Origin: Alphaproteobacteria bacterium | GTDB taxonomy: Bacteria; Pseudomonadota; Alphaproteobacteria; Rhizobiales; Xanthobacteraceae | Reading direction: 5' to 3' | Length of the DNA stretch: 64,000 bases | Assembly (NCBI GenBank): GCA_037200445.1 | Contig: JBBCGH010000001.1 | Span: 5,468,001-5,532,000 of the forward strand | In this document: positions 47,914 to 57,291 of the stretch, piece after piece | How positions within the stretch are numbered: position 1 is the stretch's first letter | Layout: each line of letters starts with the position of its first letter | The notes under the pieces: generated by a model | Seen by the model: the letters and a program-made list of their open reading frames with translations, nothing else | Told to the model about the DNA's origin: nothing | The model's database searches: none | Made by a program: the position numbers and the translations under genes

Positions 47914-49008
47914 GTGAGGCAGGTCGAAGTGGGCTGTATCGGGGTCGGCTGGATCGGCGGTCTGCGCGCCGAGACCCTCGCGCGCTCGGCGCTGGTCGAC
48001 AGGCTGCATCTTTGCGACATCAGGCCGGACCGGCTCGCCGAGGTGAAGGCGCTCTACAAGCCCGCGACCGCGACGCTCGACTACAACGACATCATCAATA
48101 ACCCCAACATCTCGGTCGTGTTCGTCTCGACCACGCCGGAAGCGAACCACTACCCGATCGCCCGCGATTGCCTGAAGGGTGGCAAGAACGTGATGCTGGA
48201 AAAGCCGATCGCGCTCGAACTGTGGGAAGCGGACGAGCTGATCATGCTCGCCAGGCGCAACAACCTGAAATTCACCATTGGCTATTCGCAGCGCTTCAAC
48301 ACCAAGATCGCGTACGCCAAGAAGAAGATTGTCGACGGCACGCTCGGCAAGGTGGTGTCCGTGCTGGTGAGCCGGCATCTGTCGCGCGCGCTGGGCAAGA
48401 AGATCGCAAAGCGCGTCCGGCTTTCGCCGGTCGTGATGGAATCGACGCACGATCTCGACTTCGTGTTCTGGCTTTTGGAGCCCGCGAAACCGGTGCGCGT
48501 CTATAGCCAGGGCGCCTACGGTTACATGGAACCGGTGAACGGCTCGCACGACGTCATGTTCTCCACCATCACGATGGACAACGGCGTCGTGGTGATGATC
48601 GGGGGCGGCTGGAATTTTCCCGAGAGCTATCCGAACTATTGCTCGACCTGGATCGAGATCACCGGGACCAATGGCGCGCTCACGCTCGACGACACGCAGC
48701 GCGACAACTGGCTCAACACCGAGCAGACCGGGCAGGTATTCCCGATGTCCACGATGCCGGGCGAAATGGTCGATCACGTGTTCGCGGGAGGCATCGGCCC
48801 CGAAACGATCCATTTCGTCGAGGCCTGCATCAAGAACGGCCCCGTGATGGTGACGCCGGAAAGCGCCCGCATCGTCATGGAGACCTATTCGGCGGCCGAC
48901 CTCTCGGCCGACCTCAATGAACCAGTCGACCTGCCGCTCACCAACCAGACCATCTCGCAGATCGCCGAGTTCAAGCAGAAGATCCGCGCGGGGCTCAACA
49001 CAGGCTGA
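47914..49008 (+). CDS. Gfo/Idh/MocA-family oxidoreductase 1
   Basis: NAD(P)-dependent oxidoreductase of 364 residues. The GTG at 47914 is chosen because AGGAGG lies six bases before it; the ATG at 47908 directly abuts that site. Rossmann VGCIGVGWIGGLRAE, then VFVSTTPEANHYPIARDCLK, the EKP motif in NVMLEKPIALELWEAD and IGYSQRFNTK, and a catalytic-region HDLDFVFWLLEP. Sister of the oxidoreductase at 50444-51541, from which it is separated by an opposite-strand membrane protein gene. Substrate unknown; sugar/inositol derivatives or aromatic aldehydes (as LigC) are possible. Confidence 0.83.
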   Translation: MRQVEVGCIGVGWIGGLRAETLARSALVDRLHLCDIRPDRLAEVKALYKPATATLDYNDIINNPNISVVFVSTTPEANHYPIARDCLKGGKNVMLEKPIALELWEADELIMLARRNNLKFTIGYSQRFNTKIAYAKKKIVDGTLGKVVSVLVSRHLSRALGKKIAKRVRLSPVVMESTHDLDFVFWLLEPAKPVRVYSQGAYGYMEPVNGSHDVMFSTITMDNGVVVMIGGGWNFPESYPNYCSTWIEITGTNGALTLDDTQRDNWLNTEQTGQVFPMSTMPGEMVDHVFAGGIGPETIHFVEACIKNGPVMVTPESARIVMETYSAADLSADLNEPVDLPLTNQTISQIAEFKQKIRAGLNTG

Positions 49009-49018
49009 CTGCCCTTGC

Positions 49019-50311
49019 CTAACCGGTTGCTGGGGGCGTTTCCGGGGTTGCCGATTGTACTGCAGCCTCCGGCGGCTTTTCGGGCACGTCGGTGACCTTC
49101 GGCTCGGTGATCTTCAAGCCCAGGAAGGTCCCGGCACTCAAGCCCTGCAGCGCAAGCAGCGTGTTGTCAAAGTCCGGCATGCCGAGGACCCGCGTCACCG
49201 CAACCGCGAAGATGAACGCCAGTACGAGCGTCCAGGCCGCCATCTGGAAACGATGGAAATTTACGCCGTTGGCATCGCTGATGATGTCGTTCCACAGCCC
49301 GAGCGACTGATTTGTCGCCCGCTTGAAGGCCCATTCCGTGTCGTTGAGCGCTCTCTGGATCACCGTCTCGTCCGGCGTTCCCTGCTTCTTGAGAAGGCTC
49401 GCCTGCAGCTCCGTCATCTGTTGCGCGAGTTTCCTTGCGGCATCGGCCTGTTTCGCGGCGTCGGCCGCCTCGCTTTGATTGCTTTGGATCGCGGCCGAAC
49501 CCACCACCGTGGCGGCGCCGATGCCCATCAGGGTCAGCGCCGTTGCGTTGACGGTACCGCTGATGTCATGCGTCACCGCGACGATCAGGATATAGGCGCC
49601 GAGAATGATGAAGAACCAGATGGCCGCCTGCACCTTGGACAGGCTGAACGGCCCGAGCGCTCGCGGCGAAATTGCGTCGATGCCGGTGATGCCATCCGGA
49701 ATAACCGGCTTTCCTTCGCGGCAAATGCCGGTCCACCAGAACAGGTAAAAGAAACTCGCCAGCAGCACCGCAAGGAACACGCCGCCGAGCGCGGCGTACA
49801 CGATCGCCAGCGAACGAAACGGCATCGTTGTTCCCGGGAACGGGTACGAGTCGTCGTAGCCGATGCTGACGTCGAGATCGCGTGGCGCGGTCGACGGCTG
49901 GGCAAGCACCAGCGCCCACGCGGCCTTCGAGGCGTCGCCGTGCGTGAGGTCGAAGCGCATCTTTCCGAGCGAGGGCGGGCCCGGCAGAAAGCCAACGAGC
50001 CCCTTGATCGGCTGCGCGGCGAGGAACAGCGCGAGCGTGCGCTTCGGGAGGCCTTTGTTCTTGCGGCAGTCGATGTACGCCAGCAGCTCCGGCAGGCCCA
50101 TGACCGTGAGCTCGATGGTGTCGCCGAGCTGAACGATCTCGTCGGCCGGTTTGCCGGCGCTCTGGCCGGCATCGGGTGCTTTCGTGTCGACGAATTTCTT
50201 GGCCGACTGGACCGAAACGGTCGGCCCCGGACAATCGTTCTGGGCTCGCGCCGGCGCCGTGGCGACACAGAGTGCGACCGCGCCGAGCGCGATCAGGGCG
50301 AGTTTCGTCAT
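49019..50311 (-). CDS. Hypothetical secreted/membrane protein with four hydrophobic segments
   Basis: Protein of 430 residues that I do not recognise. The ATG at 50311 has a GGGGGGAAG site and gives a signal peptide (LALIALGAVALCVATAPARAQ). An extracytoplasmic domain of about 140 residues with a Cys pair (NDCPGP, YIDCRKNKG) is followed by a helix (IVYAALGGVFLAVLLASFFYLF), then WTGICREGKPVIPDG, two helices (AAIWFFIILGAYILIVAV, ATALTLMGIGAATVVGSAAI), a Gln/Ala coiled-coil-like cytoplasmic stretch (EAADAAKQADAARKLAQQ) and a last helix. It could be a membrane sensor or scaffold; nothing points to an enzyme. Its neighbours are oxidoreductases on the other strand. Confidence 0.7.
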   Translation of the reverse strand: MTKLALIALGAVALCVATAPARAQNDCPGPTVSVQSAKKFVDTKAPDAGQSAGKPADEIVQLGDTIELTVMGLPELLAYIDCRKNKGLPKRTLALFLAAQPIKGLVGFLPGPPSLGKMRFDLTHGDASKAAWALVLAQPSTAPRDLDVSIGYDDSYPFPGTTMPFRSLAIVYAALGGVFLAVLLASFFYLFWWTGICREGKPVIPDGITGIDAISPRALGPFSLSKVQAAIWFFIILGAYILIVAVTHDISGTVNATALTLMGIGAATVVGSAAIQSNQSEAADAAKQADAARKLAQQMTELQASLLKKQGTPDETVIQRALNDTEWAFKRATNQSLGLWNDIISDANGVNFHRFQMAAWTLVLAFIFAVAVTRVLGMPDFDNTLLALQGLSAGTFLGLKITEPKVTDVPEKPPEAAVQSATPETPPATG

Positions 50312-50443
50312 GTGTCTTCCCCCCGGGACCACGCGGACCCGCGGCCCGCGCGCCGCAAACAGTACAATCGGCGCGCGAGCCCTGTACAGGGGCCCGCAAA
50401 GCCGACTACAGGGATGGCTCATCGGTCACAGCAAGGAAGCGCC

Positions 50444-51541
50444 GTGCGAGAGCGTGCAACGAAGGACGTCGGGCTTGCGATCATCGGCGGCGGGCGCGTC
50501 GGCCTCTTCCGCGGCGAGGTCGCGAACCGCCATCCGGCCGTGAAATGGATCGGGCTCGCCGAGAAAAACCCGAACCGTGCCGGCGAGGTCGCGTCGAAGG
50601 TCGGCGCCGATTTCGTCACGCAGAGCCATGTCGAGCTGCTCAAGCGCCCGGAAGTCACCTGCGCGATCATCGCGACTGACGAGCATCTGCACGTCGAGCC
50701 CATCCTCACGGCGGCCGAGCGTGGCATTCCGCTGCTGATCGAGAAGCCGCTTGCGACCGACCTCGCTCAGTCCGCCAAGGTGCTGAAGATCCTGAAAGAC
50801 GCGAAGATCGACGCAGTGGTCGGCTATACCCAGCGCTACCGCCGCAAATGGCTCGCCGGCAAGGAGAAGGTGCGCTCCGGCGCACTCGGCGATGTTACGC
50901 TCGTAACCTCGCGCGCGTTCATGAACCGTCTGGTCGCGATCGACAACTACAAGCGCACGGACGATCCCTCGACGATTTCGCCGATGGTGATTTCCGGCAC
51001 GCACGCGCTCGACATGTGCATGTGGTACCTCGAGGCGAAGACGCCGGTCGAATGCTACGCGCGCTCGGTCGACAAGGTGCTCGGGCCGCTCTACCAGGGC
51101 ATCGATGCCACCGCCGGCATGATCATGATGAGCGACGGCACGATCTATCATCTCAATATTTCCTGGGCGCTTCCGGTCACCTGGCCGGGCGCGGTTTATT
51201 CGCTCGAGGTCGGGATCACCGGCACCGAGGGCGTGCTCACCATCGACGACACGCACCGCGACATGGTGCTCGCGGTGAGCAAGCCGCAGGGCGAGGGCTA
51301 TGCGCCGGACCAGTCGCGGCTGGTCGATTTCCTCGGCTCCTATCCGCCCGGCGACATGGCGCTGGGCGAACTGCGCGGCCCGATGGCGGACGAAACGGTC
51401 GCGTGGCTCAACCGTGTCGCACTTGGTGTGCCGACGCCGTCCGCCACGATCGAGGAAGCGCACAAGAACCTGATGCTGACCAAGGCCCTGGATTTGTCGG
51501 CGAAGACAAAGCAGCCGGTGAAGCTGCCGCTGGAGGCTTAG
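50444..51541 (+). CDS. Gfo/Idh/MocA-family oxidoreductase 2
   Basis: NAD(P)-dependent oxidoreductase of 365 residues. The GTG at 50444 follows AAGGA by six bases; an in-frame ATG at 50414 lacks a ribosome site. Rossmann LAIIGGGRVGLFRGEVANRH, EKP in LLIEKPLATDLAQSAKV, VVGYTQRYRRKWLAGKEKV and GTHALDMCMWYLEAKTP. Paralogue of the 47914-49008 gene. The stop overlaps the end of the convergent Ldh-family gene by four bases. Confidence 0.83.
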   Translation: MRERATKDVGLAIIGGGRVGLFRGEVANRHPAVKWIGLAEKNPNRAGEVASKVGADFVTQSHVELLKRPEVTCAIIATDEHLHVEPILTAAERGIPLLIEKPLATDLAQSAKVLKILKDAKIDAVVGYTQRYRRKWLAGKEKVRSGALGDVTLVTSRAFMNRLVAIDNYKRTDDPSTISPMVISGTHALDMCMWYLEAKTPVECYARSVDKVLGPLYQGIDATAGMIMMSDGTIYHLNISWALPVTWPGAVYSLEVGITGTEGVLTIDDTHRDMVLAVSKPQGEGYAPDQSRLVDFLGSYPPGDMALGELRGPMADETVAWLNRVALGVPTPSATIEEAHKNLMLTKALDLSAKTKQPVKLPLEA

Positions 51542-52605
51542 CGCGCTGCCAGCGGCTTGATCCTCAACTCCCCCGCCATCTTGTCGAGCTGCGCCATCAG
51601 CGCAGCCGATAAGGGCACGCCATCGCGCATCCTTTCCTGGCGGCATTGGCTCCGCCGCTCGCCCGGCATGCGGATCTCATCCACACCGGGGAGCCGCTTG
51701 CTCTCTTTCAGTTCGCGCACATGTCGGTCGACCTCGGCTTTGTAGTCCTCAAGCGGCAGGAAACGCGCGATGTCGAGGGCGAGGATGAAATGCCCGGTGT
51801 TGGTTTCGCTCGCGTCATCCGCGTTGAAGTCGATCACATCGGCGCCGAACGCCGCGCGATTGAGCGGCCCGGCGATCAGCCCGAGCATCACCGCAAGGCC
51901 GCTTCCCTTGTAGCCGCCGATCGGCAGCAGCAGGCCTTCGGCTGCGCGCCTCGCATCGACGATGTCTTCGCCGGTCGCGGTATTGACCATCCAGCCCTTC
52001 TCCATGGGCTTTCCTTGCAGGGCGTAATTCTTCACCGTGCCGTACGACACGACCGTCGTGGCCATGTCGAGCACCATCGGGCCTGCGCCCGACGGCACGC
52101 CGATCGCCAGCGGATTGGTGCCGAGCAGCGGGTCGGCGCCGCCCCACACCGCCATGTGGTTCGCGTTCGCGACCGCCGCATAAATGCCGACCATCCCGGC
52201 AGCGGCCGGCATCTCGGCGTAAAGGCCGGCGGGCCCCGCGTGATTGGAGCGGCGCACGCCGACCCACGCGACGCCCGTCTCTCGCACAATATCAATTGCG
52301 GTCTCGGCCGCGCGCGACATCACCAGATGCCCCATCGCGTTGTCGCCATCGACCAGCGCGGTCGCCGGCGCCAGGCGCTTTACCGTAATGTTGGGCTTGG
52401 GATTGAAGCCGCCGGCTTTGAGCCGCCGCACATATTGCGGCAGGCGGAACACGCCGTGCGCGTCGGCCCCGGTCAGGTCGGCCTCGCCCATCAATCCGGC
52501 ACACACCGCGGCATCGGCTCGCGGCAGGCCCGCGACGGTCAACGAATCCTCTATCAGCGAGCGGATCGCCGCAATCGGTATGCGTCCTGATGCGCCTTGG
52601 CTCAT
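51538..52605 (-). CDS. Malate/L-lactate dehydrogenase-like (Ldh-2) oxidoreductase
   Basis: NAD(P)-dependent dehydrogenase of 355 residues from the family that includes ureidoglycolate, 2,3-diketogulonate and sulfolactate dehydrogenases, distinct from classical LDH. Family motifs: DLTGADAHGVFRLPQYVRRL (with catalytic-type His), VRRSNHAGPAGLYAEMPA, WGGADPLLGTNPLAIGVP, DMATTVVSYGTVK and IGGYKGSGLAVMLGL. The C-terminus keeps EIRMPGERR. It is divergent from ndh. Substrate unknown. Confidence 0.85.
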   Translation of the reverse strand: MSQGASGRIPIAAIRSLIEDSLTVAGLPRADAAVCAGLMGEADLTGADAHGVFRLPQYVRRLKAGGFNPKPNITVKRLAPATALVDGDNAMGHLVMSRAAETAIDIVRETGVAWVGVRRSNHAGPAGLYAEMPAAAGMVGIYAAVANANHMAVWGGADPLLGTNPLAIGVPSGAGPMVLDMATTVVSYGTVKNYALQGKPMEKGWMVNTATGEDIVDARRAAEGLLLPIGGYKGSGLAVMLGLIAGPLNRAAFGADVIDFNADDASETNTGHFILALDIARFLPLEDYKAEVDRHVRELKESKRLPGVDEIRMPGERRSQCRQERMRDGVPLSAALMAQLDKMAGELRIKPLAAR

Positions 52606-52710
52606 CCTTGGGATCCCTTCCGCGTTTGGTTAACATCGCGCACGGCACGGTGCAGGCAGCCGACTCGATCCCCATATTGATTCTGACGGTGCAAAGGCAA
52701 GGATGGCTTC

Positions 52711-54024
52711 ATGGGCAAGCGCGTCGTCACTATCGGCGCCGGGTTTGGCGGCCTGTCTGCCGCCAAGGCGCTCGCGAACAGCGCTCTCGACGTCACCGTC
52801 ATCGACCAGCACAACTATCATCTGTTCCAGCCGCTGCTCTATCAGGTCGCGACCGCGGGTTTGTCGCCCGCCGACATCGCGTCTCCGATCCGCGGAATCC
52901 TGGCGCGCGCGCCGAACGTCAGTGTCATTCTTGGCCGGGTGTCGGGCATCGACGCCGAGCGGCGCGAGGTGCTCGTCGACGGCCGCCGCGTTCCCTACGA
53001 CACGCTGATCCTCGCGACCGGCGCGCAACATGCCTATTTCGGCCACGGCGACTGGGCGGCCCACGCGCCGGGCCTGAAGACCATCGACGACGCGACTTAT
53101 ATTCGCCGCCGCATCCTGCTCGCCTTCGAAAAAGCCGAAACCGAGACGGACGCCGCCGAGCGCGCGCGGCTCCTGAATTTCGTGATCGTCGGCGGCGGCC
53201 CGACCGGGGTCGAGATGGCGGGCGCGATTGCGGAACTGGCCAACCGCGCGCTCGCCAAGGACTTCCGCTCGATCGACCCGCGTTCCGCGCGCACGATCCT
53301 GGTCGAGGCCGCGCCGCGCCTGCTCGCACCGTTCGATCCGCGGCTGTCGGAAGCCGCCCGAACGTCGCTCGAACAACTCGGCGTCGAAGTGCGCACCGGC
53401 TCCGCCGTTACGGCGCTCGACGATGCCGGCGTCTCGATCGGCCAAGGATCTGAAGCGACGCGCATCGAGACCCGCACCGTGGTGTGGGCGGCCGGCGTGA
53501 TGGCCTCGCCGGCAGGCCAGTGGCTGGCTGCCGAGACGGATCGCGCAGGCCGCGTGAAGGTCGCGCCGGATCTTTCGGTGCCGGGACATCCCGATGTCTT
53601 CGTCATCGGCGACACCGCCGCGCTCAACGATGCAAGCGGCAACCCCCTGCCCGGTGTCGCGCCGGTCGCGAAACAGCAAGGTCAATACCTCGCCAGACTT
53701 CTGCTCGCGCGCCAGGCCGGCAAGACGATGCCGCCGTTCCGCTATCGGGACTACGGCATTCTCGCCACGATCGGGCGCAAGCGCGCGGTCATCCAGATGG
53801 GCCGCTTCAAGCTGACAGGCTTCCTCGCCTGGGTGCTCTGGAGCGTCGCGCACATCTATTTCCTGATCGGCTTCCGCAACCGCTTCGTGGTTGCGCTGAA
53901 CTGGCTCTGGAATTACGTGACGTTCCAGCGCGGCACACGGCTGATCACCGGGATGTCCGGTGCGCAGGTGGAGGAATTGCCGCTACCGGCCGAAGAGCAA
54001 AAGATCATGCGCCGCGCATCGTGA
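52711..54024 (+). CDS. ndh: Type II NADH dehydrogenase (NDH-2)
   Basis: Non-proton-pumping NADH:quinone oxidoreductase of 437 residues. FAD-binding VTIGAGFGGLSAAKAL, HNYHLFQPLLYQVATAGLSP, NADH-binding FVIVGGGPTGVEMAGAIAEL and the second FAD site DVFVIGDTAA. The C-terminal membrane-anchoring part contains FLAWVLWSVAHIYFLIGFRN and VVALNWLWNYVTFQRG, typical of this branch. Would reoxidise NADH from the catabolic dehydrogenases. A palindromic repeat follows. Confidence 0.92.
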   Translation: MGKRVVTIGAGFGGLSAAKALANSALDVTVIDQHNYHLFQPLLYQVATAGLSPADIASPIRGILARAPNVSVILGRVSGIDAERREVLVDGRRVPYDTLILATGAQHAYFGHGDWAAHAPGLKTIDDATYIRRRILLAFEKAETETDAAERARLLNFVIVGGGPTGVEMAGAIAELANRALAKDFRSIDPRSARTILVEAAPRLLAPFDPRLSEAARTSLEQLGVEVRTGSAVTALDDAGVSIGQGSEATRIETRTVVWAAGVMASPAGQWLAAETDRAGRVKVAPDLSVPGHPDVFVIGDTAALNDASGNPLPGVAPVAKQQGQYLARLLLARQAGKTMPPFRYRDYGILATIGRKRAVIQMGRFKLTGFLAWVLWSVAHIYFLIGFRNRFVVALNWLWNYVTFQRGTRLITGMSGAQVEELPLPAEEQKIMRRAS

Positions 54025-54084
54025 CGCGGGCTAGGGTGTGGTCCAACTGCATTGAATCGCACTCGTCGCCTTTATCTTTTGTTT

Positions 54085-54155
54085 GGGCATGATCTTGTCC
54101 GAAAACCGGCATCCATCCCCGATCAGGTCGAGGACATGCTTTTCGGGATCATGCC
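54085..54155. repeat. Inverted repeat between convergent ndh and MFS genes
   Basis: GGGCATGATC at 54085-54094 pairs with GATCATGCCC at 54146-54155, and CCGAAAA with TTTTCGG inside, forming a long stem. It resembles a widespread alphaproteobacterial intergenic element and may act as a bidirectional terminator; it reaches the MFS stop codon. Confidence 0.6.
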
Positions 54156-55454
54156 CTACGCCCGCCACAGATCGGCGCGCCAGCACCATGAGATCAGCAC
54201 CGTGAAGAGAAGGCCGATGAGCGCATAGAGTGTCGCGGTCGCGCGAAAACCCATGGCGCCGATCAGCTGTCCGGCCGCAAGCAACCCGAACGGCAGACTG
54301 TAGATGGCCATCATGCGCACGCCCATCACCCGGCCGCGGAAGCGCTCGCCCGCCTCGCGCAGCAGCGTGATCTGCAGCGAGGTCATGGAGAAGCTCTGCG
54401 CCACGCCCGCGAGGATGAGGAACGGAATCGCCAGCATCGGTGTTGGCATCTGCGCGAAAATGACCAGCATGGCGTACCACAGCGACGAACATGTCATCAT
54501 CAGGCGGGTCAGCCGCGTCGCCGAGCTGACATGGCTGAGCAGCAGCGAGCCGATGAGGGCGCCGGCCGCAAAGCTTGCCACCAGATAACCAAGCCAGGTT
54601 TGGTCGACGTGATACACGTCGCGCGCCACATACGGCATCAATCCCATGGTCAGGGGGAATGCCGAGAGGTTGGTGAGAAAGGCGAGCGAGACCAGCGCAA
54701 GCAGGATCGGCGTGTTCCAGGTATGCGCCAGCCCCTCCTTGAGGTCGCGCCAGGGCGACTTTCCATCGAGTTCTTCCGGCGTCATCGCCATGGTGATGTG
54801 CCGCACCGGCTCGGTGTCGCCGAACATCAGCAGCGCACCGACGATGTAGAACCCCGCGATGATCATGTAGGCCGGCGCCATCCCGAACAGCGCCACGATG
54901 CTCGCGCCGGCGAGCGCGCCCACCACGCGTGCCGAATCCTGCGTCGTGCGCGACATGGAGAGCCCACTGACCAGCGTATCGGCCGGCATGCTCTCGGCGA
55001 TCAGCGCGCCGCGCACACCGATATCCGAGGGCCGGACAAGCCCCATCATCAAGGTGACGGCGATCACAACGAGCGGGCTGATGTACCCCAACAGAATGAA
55101 GACGAGCAGCGTGGAGGCGAACACCGCGTAAGAGCAGCGCATTGCGAGCAGCAGCGCCTTGTGGCCCAGCCTGTCGCCAGCCACACCGTAGAGCGGCGCG
55201 ATCAGCGTGCCGAGATACTGCGAGGCGCCGAATATGGTGAGCCAGACGACCGACTTCGTCTCGACCAGCACGTACCAGCCGAGGATGATGGTCTCCATCT
55301 CGAACGCCCACGAGGTGAGCAGATCCGCGGGCCACTGGAAGCGGAAGCTGCGCACGCGGAATGGCGCGAGCATCGACGAGCGCGTCCGAGGCGGCGCAGG
55401 CTGCGCCTCGGCGGTCTCGCGCTGTTGCAGGGAAGTTCCGGTCCGGTCGAGCAT
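54156..55454 (-). CDS. MFS transporter, EntS/MFS_3-like
   Basis: Inner-membrane transporter of about 432 residues with 12 predicted helices. The start could be the ATG at 55454 or upstream at 55493; neither has a strong ribosome site. Marks: FRVRSFRFQWPADLLTSWAF, GWYVLVETKSVVWLTIFGAS, APLYGVAGDRLGHKALLLAM (motif A) and FRGRVMGVRMMAIYSLPFGL. This group includes siderophore exporter EntS and uncharacterised exporters. Substrate unknown. Confidence 0.82.
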   Translation of the reverse strand: MLDRTGTSLQQRETAEAQPAPPRTRSSMLAPFRVRSFRFQWPADLLTSWAFEMETIILGWYVLVETKSVVWLTIFGASQYLGTLIAPLYGVAGDRLGHKALLLAMRCSYAVFASTLLVFILLGYISPLVVIAVTLMMGLVRPSDIGVRGALIAESMPADTLVSGLSMSRTTQDSARVVGALAGASIVALFGMAPAYMIIAGFYIVGALLMFGDTEPVRHITMAMTPEELDGKSPWRDLKEGLAHTWNTPILLALVSLAFLTNLSAFPLTMGLMPYVARDVYHVDQTWLGYLVASFAAGALIGSLLLSHVSSATRLTRLMMTCSSLWYAMLVIFAQMPTPMLAIPFLILAGVAQSFSMTSLQITLLREAGERFRGRVMGVRMMAIYSLPFGLLAAGQLIGAMGFRATATLYALIGLLFTVLISWCWRADLWRA

Positions 55455-55493
55455 CTTGAGGTCGGTGACGCCGGACCTCACCGCCCGGCACAA

Positions 55494-55879
55494 GCCGACA
55501 TTAGCCTATTCGACCGCCCTCGCGACCGGCAAAACCGCATGGGCGTGATGCGGCAGCGAGCCTATTTGCTGGCCAACGTGTGTCGCAACACGCTCATGCC
55601 CCGTCCTTCAATCGCGCACTGCGCAAAGCGCGATGTCGCTCTCAGGTGAACGTGAGATTAGGACGTGTGCTCATGAACAGATGATAGGTTCGGGTCGTCC
55701 GCCTTGAGGAGAGAGCGGACATTGCCGGGCGCGCCTTATGTATCCGCTTATGACCGACCCGTATGAGACATCGCGCTCTCGCCCGGGATCCGCAACTAGT
55801 CTAGCGTGCCTGCTCGCGGCGCCGGTGAAGCGTCCGAGACCGGTCGCGAGCAGCGGCTCGCACAACCGCGGGCCACCGA
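55494..55879. other. Gene-free stretch, nothing recognised
   Basis: About 385 bases between the MFS gene and the methyltransferase-like gene. I see no coding frame with a ribosome site, no RNA gene and no strong palindrome. The sequence around 55740-55770 (TATCCGCTTATGACC) has the look of degraded genic DNA, but I cannot assign it. Confidence 0.4.
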
Positions 55880-56413
55880 TCATTTCGACCGCCATGGGGT
55901 CATCCGCGGTATCCAGCGCGGGACGGCGGCGCGGAACGCCTCGTACTCACTCCCAAACGTCTGCTCGAGCGTGGGTTCTTCGTACGCCACGACGAAGACG
56001 TGGAAGAAGAGCCAGAGCAGCGCGCCGTAGACGATGAGGCGCGAATCGCCCATCAGCACCGCTTGACCCAGGATGATGGCAACGACCGCGACGTATATTG
56101 GATTACGCACATAACGGTAGAGACCGGTCACCACGAGATTCCGGGTCGGCGCGATGGGCGCGGGGGTGCCGAGACCCTGCAGCGCGAAACGCGCAAATGC
56201 GTCAACGAGCCCAGGCACGCCTGCGAGAATCATTATCGCGCCGATGCCGCGCGTCAGCTCCAGACCAAGGAACGGCGGCCGGAGCTGCCAACCCGTGATC
56301 GACCATGGGACGAGCCCCGCCAGCGTAAATGGGGCGACCACAAAGAAAACCGCCGAGCCCAGGACGGCAATGGTTCGTTGCACGGCGGTTCCCGACACTC
56401 GCTGCGCGCTCAT
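55880..56413 (-). CDS. Isoprenylcysteine/phospholipid methyltransferase-like membrane protein
   Basis: Integral membrane protein of 177 residues with about four or five helices. The ATG at 56413 has GGGGAGG upstream. C-terminal motif region GLYRYVRNPIYVAVVAIILG and YEEPTLEQTFGSEYEAFRAA matches the ICMT/PEMT superfamily (RNPxY... E..L...FG.EY..Y), which uses S-adenosylmethionine. A lipid or isoprenoid methyl acceptor is likely but unspecified. Downstream of the small membrane protein and sigma-factor genes on the same strand. Confidence 0.8.
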   Translation of the reverse strand: MSAQRVSGTAVQRTIAVLGSAVFFVVAPFTLAGLVPWSITGWQLRPPFLGLELTRGIGAIMILAGVPGLVDAFARFALQGLGTPAPIAPTRNLVVTGLYRYVRNPIYVAVVAIILGQAVLMGDSRLIVYGALLWLFFHVFVVAYEEPTLEQTFGSEYEAFRAAVPRWIPRMTPWRSK

Positions 56414-56500
56414 TCCAACCTCCCCTTCATGGTTTCCCGTCGTCATCGACCGTGGCGCGCCAGCCCCGACATCGAGGCGCCGGCTCACGCACGCCAACAA

Positions 56501-56740
56501 CTATCTGATCGTTGAATCGCGACGGCCTTGCGAAAGCGTCTCGACCAAGCCCACAGTCCAGCACATCGGGCATCCGCGTAACGCGACGAGGGCGGCAACG
56601 CCCGCGCCCAAGGATAGCCAAGGGTGCGCGGTCTGGTGGACGATGGCCCAAGCGAGTAGCGCCGCCGCAGCTGCGCCGCGCGTCAGGTGTGCGCCCAGGA
56701 AGGCGCTCCCGAACATGCCGACTCCACGAAAGCAATTCAT
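56501..56740 (-). CDS. Small membrane protein with Cys-Pro-x-Cys motif
   Basis: 79-residue protein with two hydrophobic segments (RGAAAAALLAWAIVHQ, LSLGAGVAALVALRG) followed by GCPMCWTVGLVETL, reminiscent of DUF2892/YgaP membrane domains that end in a CP-C pair. The ATG at 56740 overlaps the sigma-factor stop (ATGA), so the two are translationally coupled. Could act with the sigma factor as membrane redox sensor; this is an inference from linkage only. Confidence 0.68.
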   Translation of the reverse strand: MNCFRGVGMFGSAFLGAHLTRGAAAAALLAWAIVHQTAHPWLSLGAGVAALVALRGCPMCWTVGLVETLSQGRRDSTIR

Positions 56741-57291
56741 GTGCTCTCTCGTCCGCTGTCCTTTGTGCCGAGCAGGTATTCGCGCACCAATGTGCGGGCG
56801 CGGCGCAGGCGGCTTTTGGCCGCTTCGCGCGTCACGCCGAGCCGCCGGGCGATTTCCCCAATCGTCAGATCTTCGAGATCTCGCAGCAGCAGCACTTCGC
56901 GATGGGACGCCGAAAGCGACTCGATCGCATTGACCAAGTCCATGCGTAACTCGTCCGGCGGGACCTTTGCGAGCTCGCGTGACTCTTCCAGGCTGGTGAG
57001 CTCCTCGACTCCGCGCATCAGCATCAGCGCCGGCAGCATGCAAAGGCGGGCGATGACGGTCAGCAGCCAGCCGGCGAGTGCGGCTGGACTGCGGATCGTG
57101 CCCACGCGCCGGTACACGACGATGAGGGCTTCTTGCACCACATCTTCGACGACCGAGGTGCGGTGGCAATGGCGCCGGGCATAGCGTCGAATGTCCGGCT
57201 GCAGCGCCACCAATAGCTGTGTCAGCGCGTGCCGGTCACCCGACTGTGCCGCGAGCAAGAGATCGTCTGATACGCGCGCCAAGGCGGTCAC
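56737..57291 (-). CDS. ECF-type RNA polymerase sigma factor
   Basis: Sigma-70 family factor of 184 residues. The GTG at 57291 overlaps the upstream stop (GTGA). Region 2: LQPDIRRYARRHCHRTSVVE, DVVQEALIVVYRRV, GWLLTVIARLCML. Region 4: LSASHREVLLLRDLEDLTIG, EIARRLGVTREAAKSRLRRA. No classical anti-sigma gene is adjacent; instead it lies between two genes for small membrane proteins with C-terminal CPxC motifs. Confidence 0.88.
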   Translation of the reverse strand: MTALARVSDDLLLAAQSGDRHALTQLLVALQPDIRRYARRHCHRTSVVEDVVQEALIVVYRRVGTIRSPAALAGWLLTVIARLCMLPALMLMRGVEELTSLEESRELAKVPPDELRMDLVNAIESLSASHREVLLLRDLEDLTIGEIARRLGVTREAAKSRLRRARTLVREYLLGTKDSGREST

